Source: an uncultured Succinatimonas sp.
Lineage (GTDB): Bacteria; Pseudomonadota; Gammaproteobacteria; Enterobacterales; Succinivibrionaceae
DNA: 11,271 bases
Direction: 5' to 3'
Assembly: GCA_937896115.1 (NCBI GenBank)
Contig: CALBLB010000278.1
Span: forward strand, 1-11,271
Of this stretch, positions 5,902-11,271 are shown in pieces (position 1 is the stretch's first letter; every line of letters starts with the position of its first letter). Below the pieces are notes generated by a model, which did no database searches, was not told where the DNA came from, and was given only the letters and a program-made list of their open reading frames with translations. The position numbers and the translations under genes are program-made.

Positions 5902-7809
5902 TTATATTTCATTTGCCTTACTGGCACTTTCTGAAATTTTTCCTGATATGTAAGCATCTAGCAACATGCGCAGATCTGAAATAGACGCACGTATGCAGGC
6001 ACCGTCATCGGTATCGGCAACCGGTCTTCGATGTGCAAAAGTTTCAACCAGAATTTCTTCTGAGATAATATCGGTACGATTTTCAATGGCGTCTTCTATA
6101 GAGGTGAAAGGACCGTGAGCCTTAAGTCTTAAATTATGCGAGTTATAAATAAGCGTATAACCTGCAATGCCCGTAACTCTTTGATAGCTGCGAGAAAAGC
6201 CTCCGTCTATCACCAACAGTCTGCCGTTTCCGCGCACGGCGCTTTCCCCTTCTTTTACTTTTACCGGAGTGTGTCCGTTGATGATGTGACCGCTTTGAGG
6301 GATTAATCCGAATTCACGCAATATAAGCTTGCAGATCTCCTCTGAATAATAAAGCGAATAGTAAGGGTTGCGCGGCTCTTCGCAGGCTGCCTTGTCTTTT
6401 ACGAAAGCATGCTCAAAAGTTTTGACCACTCGCCCTGACAACGGCGATTTCTGCCCGCACCAGAGATACCACATAAAATCGAGACTGTCGCGACTGCCGC
6501 TGCTGAAGGCCTCGCGCGCACGGCGATCGCAATAATCAAGGTAAGCCTTGCCGCTTAGATACTCACCGTTGCATAAGATCTGTTCGAATGTTCCGTCCTC
6601 TTTAAAAGGAATGCAACCGTGATAAAGCAGATTACCGTTGCAACAACGATACATAGATCCGTGGTGGTAAATAAATTCAATATGCCGGCGCAGTCTCATG
6701 GAGTCGCGAAATGACAAAACCAGATCATCGATTACATCCTGCTCGTCTTTAGTCAGCACGTCGGGTTTTTCAGGATTTAACGTGGGGAAATCGCAAGTTT
6801 TAAGTTCCCATTTTTTTCCGTCTATTACCGCGATCCCTTTTTTAGGATCAACCTTGTCCAAAAGCAAACGACAATTCAACGCATATTCAGGATGCCTTCT
6901 TATGATCTGCTCCTGCAATTTGATGGCAATTACGCTGATAGCCTTCTCCATTGCCGGGATCACGTCATCTGCCTTATAGGTACGCTCGGCAAACATGGCC
7001 AATCTTCGTAACGAGATCCCGTAGCCGCGCTCTAACAATTCAAAATTCTTGTAGCGCACATTATTGCGAACAGCTACGGCACAACAGGCTGCCGAGCCGC
7101 AAGCAGCTCCCATCCACAGCACATCGTGGTTACCCCACTGGATGTCCATATTGTGATGCGTCATTAAAAGATCGATGACTTTGTCAGGGGCTGATCCTCT
7201 GTCGAAAATATCTCCTACTACATGCAATCTGTCCACGGCAAGACGTTTAACCAAAGTACACAAAGCTTCTATGAATGCTCCGGCACTTCCGGTATCTATC
7301 ACACTGTCTAAAATACGGCGATGATAAATGGCTCTGGTATGCACCTCGTCTTCTTTGGCATGCATGAGCTCGTCTATGACGAAACGAAATTCATGCGGCA
7401 AAGCTTTGCGTACCTTAGAACGCGTATATTTTGAAGAAAGGTAAGTAGCCAGAATGATGAGATCTTTTAAGACGGAGCGATACCATTCGTTATCCCCGTC
7501 TATGGCGCGCAAAGAGCGTTCAAGCACCTGTTTTGGATAATAAATAAGGGTGCAAAGCGCATCTTTGTCTTCTGGTGACATGGAGGTAAACAGGAGATTC
7601 ACTTTGTCCCGGATCACTCCTGAACAGTTATTGACTATCTGTACAAAAGCCTCGTATTCCCCGTGCACATCGGACACGAAATGCTCTGTTCCTTTGGGAA
7701 GATTCAAAATAGCCTGCAGATTGATGATCTCGGTGATCACTGCATAACGATTGGGAAAATCTTTGGAGAGTTCACGTAAATAGCGCAACTTTAATGCTTC
7801 TTCGGACAT
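5902..7809 (-). CDS. fbp: Fructose-1,6-bisphosphatase, class III
   Basis: A cytoplasmic metallophosphatase (EC 3.1.3.11) that hydrolyses fructose 1,6-bisphosphate to fructose 6-phosphate, the committed step of gluconeogenesis. At 635 residues it has class III (Bacillus Fbp-like) size; class I Fbp and class II GlpX are about 330. The calcineurin-like metal motifs occur in order: SDVHGEY at 46-52, VVGDIFDRG at 197-205, WGNHD at 225-229 and NGHTPVK at 511-517, followed by DGGFSRSYQ. The N-terminus (LRYLRELSKDFPN) also matches the family. The ATG at 7809 is supported by AGGA at 7817-7820, seven bases away. It has its own terminator downstream and a likely promoter at 7870-7897. Class III is most common in Firmicutes and some Bacteroidetes, so its presence beside proteobacterial-looking genes hints at old horizontal transfer. 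The gene looks complete, with no damage to the metal ligands. Confidence 0.95.
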   Translation of the reverse strand: MSEEALKLRYLRELSKDFPNRYAVITEIINLQAILNLPKGTEHFVSDVHGEYEAFVQIVNNCSGVIRDKVNLLFTSMSPEDKDALCTLIYYPKQVLERSLRAIDGDNEWYRSVLKDLIILATYLSSKYTRSKVRKALPHEFRFVIDELMHAKEDEVHTRAIYHRRILDSVIDTGSAGAFIEALCTLVKRLAVDRLHVVGDIFDRGSAPDKVIDLLMTHHNMDIQWGNHDVLWMGAACGSAACCAVAVRNNVRYKNFELLERGYGISLRRLAMFAERTYKADDVIPAMEKAISVIAIKLQEQIIRRHPEYALNCRLLLDKVDPKKGIAVIDGKKWELKTCDFPTLNPEKPDVLTKDEQDVIDDLVLSFRDSMRLRRHIEFIYHHGSMYRCCNGNLLYHGCIPFKEDGTFEQILCNGEYLSGKAYLDYCDRRAREAFSSGSRDSLDFMWYLWCGQKSPLSGRVVKTFEHAFVKDKAACEEPRNPYYSLYYSEEICKLILREFGLIPQSGHIINGHTPVKVKEGESAVRGNGRLLVIDGGFSRSYQRVTGIAGYTLIYNSHNLRLKAHGPFTSIEDAIENRTDIISEEILVETFAHRRPVADTDDGACIRASISDLRMLLDAYISGKISESASKANEI

Positions 7810-7869
7810 GAAATTATCCTGTTCTCATGCTATATCGGTAGGAATATCATGACATTTTTTCAGAAAAAA

Positions 7870-7897
7870 ATCATAAAATCCTCATAGTTGCTCGCAA
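7870..7897 (-). promoter_or_regulatory. Probable fbp promoter
   Basis: On the minus strand, -35 TTGCGA (7892-7897) and -10 TATGAT (7870-7875) are 16 bp apart. Transcription would start near 7863, about 55 bases before the fbp ATG. The -35 overlaps the first CGCAA element of the cluster at 7893-7925, so a protein bound there could block or guide RNA polymerase. Confidence 0.5.
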
Positions 7898-7925
7898 AAA
7901 CGCAAATGCGGACGCAATATTGCGT
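7893..7925. promoter_or_regulatory. CGCAA element cluster with a 14-bp palindrome, putative operator
   Basis: CGCAA occurs at 7893, 7901 and 7913, with its complement TTGCG at 7920-7924. The last two form part of the perfect palindrome ACGCAATATTGCGT (7912-7925). The cluster overlaps the predicted fbp -35 box and lies about 75-105 bp before the predicted uppP start. It does not match Crp or Cra consensus sites. Confidence 0.5.
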
Positions 7926-7984
7926 ATATTTTTTAGCATGTGATCCGCCGCCTGCTAAATATTTCCTCAAAGCCTATGACGCGC

Positions 7985-7990
7985 TACAAT
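7985..7990 (+). promoter_or_regulatory. Possible uppP -10 box
   Basis: TACAAT lies 33 bp before the uppP ATG, which would give a leader of about 27 bases. The sequence 17 bp upstream (TTTCCT) is a poor -35 box. The leader has only a weak ribosome site (GAAGAA near 8013-8018). Confidence 0.35.
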
Positions 7991-8023
7991 GCTCAGCGTA
8001 TTTTTGACTTATGAAGAATTTTT

Positions 8024-8863
8024 ATGACCATACTGCAGATCACCGTACTCGCCGTAATTCAGGGACTTACCGAATTTCTCCCCGTTTCATCAAGTGCTCA
8101 CCTTATCCTTCCGTCAAAACTTTTAGGCTGGCCTGATCAGGGAATTGGCTTTGACGTTGCAGTTCACGTAGGCACGCTTTTGGCTGTGATCTGCTATTAC
8201 ATGGCAGATCTCGTTAAGATCACCTCATTTACCTGTGAAGCTTTGGTAAAAAGACGTTTGTCTCCGATTGCTAAGATCGGGTTTTGCCTTGTGATTGCAA
8301 CTGTCCCTGCTGCCTTGTGCGGAATATTTTTTGAAAAATATGTCAGCAGCATCATGCGCAGTGTCGAAGTGATCGCCTATGCGACCATTGTATTCGGGCT
8401 GTTGCTGGGACTGTCATCATATGTAAACCGCCATCTGGTATGGAGAAATATTTTAAATATAGAAGGGCAAAGGCCTGATTCTCTGCGCAAAATGACCTTT
8501 TCTCAGGCTGTGATCATAGGGTGCGCCCAGGCCCTTGCGCTTATTCCCGGAACGTCAAGATCGGGTATCACCCTTACTGCAGGTTTGTTCTTAGGACTGC
8601 GCCCAGAGGCCGCGGCACGTTTTTCCTTCCTGCTCTCAATTCCCATTATCGCCGCCTCAGGTTGTCTTGAAGGAGTCAAACTTATCAATCACCCTGAGCT
8701 TGCAGGAGCTTCGTGGACTGATATGCTCATAGGCATGAGTCTGTCTTTTGTGATAGCCGTAGCCGTTATCCACTGGTTCATGAAGTATATTTCCAAATCA
8801 GGCATGTGGCTGTTCGTGCTCTACCGCGTGATCTTAGGTTTGGTACTTCTAAGCCTCTTTTAA
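8024..8863 (+). CDS. uppP: Undecaprenyl-diphosphate phosphatase UppP (BacA family)
   Basis: An integral membrane phosphatase (EC 3.6.1.27) that dephosphorylates undecaprenyl diphosphate, recycling the C55 lipid carrier for peptidoglycan and surface polysaccharide synthesis; family members confer bacitracin tolerance when abundant. At 279 residues it has the usual length and is hydrophobic throughout, fitting the polytopic fold of the family. The first signature, QGLTEFLPVSSSAH at 13-26, holds the (E/Q)xxxE motif (Gln13, Glu17) and His26. The second, PGTSRSG at 175-181, holds the conserved Arg. The nearby GxxLGLRPEAAARFSFLL is also family-typical. The ATG at 8024 fits the normal N-terminus directly before the first membrane segment. 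It is transcribed alone, divergently from fbp, and ends in a hairpin at 8911-8937. Family assignment is secure; any link with its neighbours is not evident. Confidence 0.96.
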   Translation: MTILQITVLAVIQGLTEFLPVSSSAHLILPSKLLGWPDQGIGFDVAVHVGTLLAVICYYMADLVKITSFTCEALVKRRLSPIAKIGFCLVIATVPAALCGIFFEKYVSSIMRSVEVIAYATIVFGLLLGLSSYVNRHLVWRNILNIEGQRPDSLRKMTFSQAVIIGCAQALALIPGTSRSGITLTAGLFLGLRPEAAARFSFLLSIPIIAASGCLEGVKLINHPELAGASWTDMLIGMSLSFVIAVAVIHWFMKYISKSGMWLFVLYRVILGLVLLSLF

Positions 8864-8910
8864 GTCCAAGTTCTGAAAAAGTTTGATGCATGCTAAAATC
8901 ATGATGCCCG

Positions 8911-8937
8911 CAGCTGATCAAGACTGATCAGCTGTTT
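8911..8937 (+). terminator. Rho-independent terminator of uppP
   Basis: CAGCTGATCA (8911-8920) and TGATCAGCTG (8925-8934) form a perfect 10-bp stem with an AGAC loop, followed by TTTAAATTT. It lies 47 bp after the uppP stop. The U run is broken by AAA, so termination may be partial. The stem is the most stable in the window. Confidence 0.7.
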
Positions 8938-8946
8938 AAATTTGTC

Positions 8947-8979
8947 ATCCCTTGGGTAAGAGCGTAACAGGGATATTTT
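8947..8979 (+). other. Second hairpin behind uppP (ATCCCT / AGGGAT)
   Basis: ATCCCT (8947-8952) and AGGGAT (8969-8974) are complementary across 16 bases and are followed by ATTTTTAT. A further copy of AGGGAT lies at 8991-8996. It may be a backup terminator or chance. The rest of the 203-bp gap to the next gene also holds a small inverted repeat, TGCCG-GCT-CGGCA at 9024-9036. I found no convincing promoter there. Confidence 0.3.
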
Positions 8980-9066
8980 TATCTTAAGTGAGGGATGCAT
9001 ACGCCCGCCTTTTAAAATTTTAGTGCCGGCTCGGCATTAACCTTTCTTATACAGGATATTGGCACC

Positions 9067-10869
9067 GTGAACAAAACATTTTTAAAACTGCCGTACGGTA
9101 CTTCATCATGGGTACAACTGCGTCAATCTAACTGTGCCTATGTTGATAAAACCAGATTTATCGAAATTCTGGAAAACGACAGTTCTTTCTTCCCTTTTAT
9201 GGTAAGACCAAGACGTTTTGGCAAAACCCTGTTTACCGATATGCTGTTTCATTATTACGATTCCTTCGGTGCCGGGAATTTCGATACGCTGTTTAAAGGG
9301 ACTTATATTCACGATCATCCGACCAAAAATCAAGGCGTCTACAGGGTATTGAGATTTAACTTTTCAGGACTTGATTCAGGACACGCGCTTATCGACAATT
9401 TCATAGGGGAAATTCGTAACGGTATTGCCGATTTTTTCAGAAGATACCCGCTTGCCAACGGATCACTTGAATTTCTTAACAACACCTATACCTCTCCTGC
9501 TAAGCTCCTGAACGATTTTGCCTCAAAAGCCATCTTTCAAACCGGCAAGCAGGATGTATATGTGATCATCGACGAATACGATCAATTTGCAAACGACATA
9601 TTGTCAAACAATCTTGATCTTTTTCGGGAAATAACCGCAAAAGAAGGTTTTCTCAAAAACTTTTACGCAACCATAAAAAAACACACGCAGGATCTCATCT
9701 ACAGAACTTTCATTACCGGAGTAAGTTCCATCTCTCTTGACTCCATCACTTCAGGTTTTAACATTGCCTCCAATATTTCTTTTGAAAAGCCCTATCTCAA
9801 CATGTTCGGCTTTTCTCAAGGTGAACTTATAGAGCTTATTTACAATACGGTTGATTTGGAAAAATACGGACAAAGTGCCGACGAAATCGTTACACGCATG
9901 AAAGTCTATTATAACGGCTACCGTTTTAACCGCTCTGCAGACACAAGCGTCTTCAACCCTACCATGTGTCTTTACTACCTAAAACATCTTGCCGTTTACG
10001 CACAAGAACCTGAGGTAATGACCGATCCTGCCTTTTCATCCGATCTTAACAAGATAGACGGTCTCATGGCTTTGGCACAAAATCCTTCTTTGGTAAAAGA
10101 AGTAGTTTTTGACATCATCAACGGCAGATCCGTCTATATGGAAACGCAACCTGCAACGCTTAATCTCAATACACTAGACAAATTGCGACGTCATGAACTG
10201 CTCTCTTTACTCTTTTATCTTGGTTATCTTACATGGAGCAGTGAAGACGAACTCTATCTGTGCTGTCCCAACCAAGCAGTACGCGAGCAATTTTTTGAAT
10301 ACTACTTTACCCATATATTAGACGCCGATCCTTTTGCTTTCATCTTAAACAAAAATTTAAAAAAAGCTTATGCGTCTTTAAAGCTTGGCAAGCTTTACCC
10401 CTTGCTCAAAATGGTATCTGACAAATTGGATCTCAACTCCGGGCTGCATGCAAGCGCACATTTTAACGAAAACAGCATTCAATGTGCCGTTCAAATGGCG
10501 ATCCTGCTGTCAACAGATTTTACCGCCGTTGCAGAGCAGGAAGCTTTGGGACAAGGATATTGCGATCTGCTCATTGAAGAAAAAAAGCCAGACGACGAAC
10601 GCCAGATCTACCTTGTGGAATTCAAATATGTGAAAAAGACCGACAGCGATGAAAAAAGACTTACAGAACAGTTAAAAAAAGCACAACAACAACTTCTAAG
10701 CTATACGCAATCTCCGTCATTTGCAAATATCCACAACCTTATCTTGTGCGCAGCCGTATTTTCAGGCACCAAGCTTGCAAAATTCGCTCAAAAATCCCGT
10801 GACGACGCAAGTTTTGTGACGGAAACTCAAACATTGATACCAAAAAAAGTTAAGAACTCCCTTGTTTAA
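9067..10869 (+). CDS. AAA-ATPase-like protein with C-terminal PD-(D/E)XK nuclease-type domain
   Basis: It belongs to the widespread family that joins an N-terminal AAA-ATPase-like domain (PF09820 type) to a C-terminal PDDEXK_9 domain (PF08011, formerly DUF1703). The opening KLPYGTSSWVQLRQSNCAYVDKT is typical. RPRRFGKT at 47-54 is the variant P-loop, VYVIIDEYDQF at 164-174 the Walker B region. Near the C-terminus, YCD (Asp500) and EFK (Glu518, Lys520) supply the nuclease-like D...ExK pattern, followed by a Gln/Lys-rich helix. At 600 residues it is full length. It starts with GTG, with AGGAT at 9053-9057 nine bases away. Such genes often occur in several copies in gut anaerobes. Their biological role is not settled; a link to mobile elements or defence is only a guess. 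It stands alone, with terminators likely on both sides, and no transposase or toxin partner is visible. Confidence 0.9.
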   Translation: MNKTFLKLPYGTSSWVQLRQSNCAYVDKTRFIEILENDSSFFPFMVRPRRFGKTLFTDMLFHYYDSFGAGNFDTLFKGTYIHDHPTKNQGVYRVLRFNFSGLDSGHALIDNFIGEIRNGIADFFRRYPLANGSLEFLNNTYTSPAKLLNDFASKAIFQTGKQDVYVIIDEYDQFANDILSNNLDLFREITAKEGFLKNFYATIKKHTQDLIYRTFITGVSSISLDSITSGFNIASNISFEKPYLNMFGFSQGELIELIYNTVDLEKYGQSADEIVTRMKVYYNGYRFNRSADTSVFNPTMCLYYLKHLAVYAQEPEVMTDPAFSSDLNKIDGLMALAQNPSLVKEVVFDIINGRSVYMETQPATLNLNTLDKLRRHELLSLLFYLGYLTWSSEDELYLCCPNQAVREQFFEYYFTHILDADPFAFILNKNLKKAYASLKLGKLYPLLKMVSDKLDLNSGLHASAHFNENSIQCAVQMAILLSTDFTAVAEQEALGQGYCDLLIEEKKPDDERQIYLVEFKYVKKTDSDEKRLTEQLKKAQQQLLSYTQSPSFANIHNLILCAAVFSGTKLAKFAQKSRDDASFVTETQTLIPKKVKNSLV

Positions 10870-10935
10870 GCCTTTTCCCCACCTTAATGACTTTTTTGTG
10901 GATTACTTGTGGATTATTTGTTTATCAAAAGGCTT
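10868..10935. terminator. Possible long-loop terminator between convergent genes
   Basis: AAGCCTTTT (10868-10876), which includes the stop codon of the plus-strand gene, is perfectly complementary to AAAAGGCTT (10927-10935) across 50 bases. A shorter inner CCAC/GTGG pairing is possible. The tail on the plus strand is TTATGG, so this is not a textbook terminator, but it is the only candidate between the two convergent genes. Confidence 0.3.
10896..10916. repeat. Direct repeat TTGTGGATTA, two copies, 11-bp period
   Basis: Identical 10-mers at 10896-10905 and 10907-10916, separated by one base, so both face the same side of the helix. On the minus strand each contains TAATCCACA, one mismatch from the DnaA box TTATCCACA. 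The surroundings are AT-rich. Nothing else suggests a replication origin. Confidence 0.5.
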
Positions 10936-10948
10936 TTATGGAAAACTT

Positions 10949-11212
10949 TTAATTTTTTTCGCACTTTTCCACGCCCTGTCCGTCATCCCTGCATATAGTG
11001 CTGCGACCTCCTGAGATCACGATTTTTTGTTTTGAGGAATTCTTCTTTGCGGCATGATCTTTTAAACGCAACTGTCCGCTTTCATCAGCCTGCCTGAGGG
11101 TAACCCCGCCTAATTGCGGGGATGATTTAGGTGCAGGCGGTACACTCTGCTCTGCTGCCAAAACTGAAAACGCAGCCAAAGCAAACAGCCACAAAACCAG
11201 AACTTTTTTCAT
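10949..11212 (-). CDS. Small predicted secreted protein of unknown function, 87 aa
   Basis: I do not recognise this family. From the ATG at 11212 the protein begins with a clear signal peptide: MKK, a hydrophobic core (VLVLWLFALAAFSV) and a small-residue cleavage region, with likely cleavage after Ala19 or Ala20. There is no Cys there, so it is not a lipoprotein. The mature part (about 67 residues) has a Pro-rich linker (PPAPKSSP), a basic stretch (KDHAAKKNSSKQK), and two cysteines about a dozen residues apart at the C-terminus (TICRDDGQGVEKCEKN), which could form a disulfide in the periplasm. The frame can be extended to an ATG at 11251 or a TTG at 11263, but those would place charged residues before the signal peptide and have no ribosome site. 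The ATG at 11212 also has only a weak one (GAG in CCGAGCA). A -10 box at 11242-11247 fits the short form. Confidence 0.65.
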   Translation of the reverse strand: MKKVLVLWLFALAAFSVLAAEQSVPPAPKSSPQLGGVTLRQADESGQLRLKDHAAKKNSSKQKIVISGGRSTICRDDGQGVEKCEKN

Positions 11213-11241
11213 TGCTCGGACAGTGATCAGTATTTTTTCAG

Positions 11242-11271
11242 AATATAGCATCCCCGATTGCAACCAAGCAA
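11242..11271 (-). promoter_or_regulatory. Possible promoter of the small secreted protein gene
   Basis: On the minus strand, -10 TATATT (11242-11247) and -35 TTGCTT (11266-11271, the last bases of the window) are 18 bp apart. Transcription would start near 11235, about 23 bases before the ATG at 11212. This supports the short start over the longer frame. Confidence 0.4.

Noticed and set aside
6698..7178. Plus-strand frames inside fbp (6698-6979 and 6951-7178)
   Set aside because: Both are antisense to conserved fbp sequence, overlap each other and show no protein-like features.
8011..8140. Short frame from the ATG at 8011 overlapping uppP
   Set aside because: It runs out of frame through the conserved UppP N-terminus, is about 40 codons long and has no ribosome site.
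9048..9053. TATACA as the -10 box of the gene at 9067
   Set aside because: Transcription would begin near 9060, after the AGGAT ribosome site at 9053-9057, and no -35 box lies 17 bp upstream.
11213..11263. Longer start (TTG at 11263 or ATG at 11251) for the small secreted protein
   Set aside because: The added residues would precede a normal signal peptide, and the likely promoter -10 box at 11242-11247 lies inside the extension.
1..11271. CRISPR array, tRNA, rRNA, insertion sequence or prophage
   Set aside because: No regularly spaced repeats, no cloverleaf or rRNA-like sequence, and no transposase, integrase or phage gene were seen.

Overview
The window reads as chromosomal DNA of a fermentative, anaerobic or facultative bacterium. 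The GlgX and PflB/PflA proteins look proteobacterial (gamma-type), while the fructose-1,6-bisphosphatase is of the class III kind best known from Firmicutes. A gut or rumen gammaproteobacterium such as a member of the Succinivibrionaceae would fit, but that is inference from family resemblance. I see no rRNA, tRNA, CRISPR array, insertion sequence or phage gene.

Layout. (1) Bases 2-2415, plus strand: the 3' part of a glycogen debranching enzyme gene (glgX, cut by the left edge), then 26 bp later a 191-residue single-pass membrane protein of unknown function. (2) Bases 2426-5472, minus strand: pflB followed by pflA, converging on the first block with only 10 bp between stop codons. The pflB start belongs at an ATG at 5472, not at an upstream TTG. 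(3) Bases 5473-5901: a 429-bp non-coding stretch with the fbp terminator, a nested inverted repeat, a GC-rich hairpin, the likely pflB promoter and a structured pflB leader. (4) Bases 5902-7809, minus strand: class III fructose-1,6-bisphosphatase (fbp). (5) Bases 7810-8023: the divergent fbp/uppP control region with a cluster of CGCAA elements and a 14-bp palindrome. (6) Bases 8024-8863, plus strand: uppP, ending in a strong hairpin. (7) Bases 9067-10869, plus strand: a solitary AAA-ATPase-like protein fused to a PD-(D/E)XK nuclease domain. (8) Bases 10949-11212, minus strand: a small predicted secreted protein of unknown function.

How the genes fit together. GlgX trims glycogen so that its glucose can enter glycolysis. 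PflB and its activase split pyruvate anaerobically into acetyl-CoA and formate. Fbp runs the opposite, gluconeogenic step. The three make a plausible central-carbon set for an organism that stores glycogen and ferments sugars. UppP serves cell-wall and polysaccharide synthesis by recycling the C55 lipid carrier. The AAA/nuclease-like gene and the small exported protein look like accessory genes. I found no convincing multi-gene new system. The best candidates for something undescribed are the non-coding control regions around pflB and fbp and the uncharacterised proteins at 1840, 9067 and 10949.
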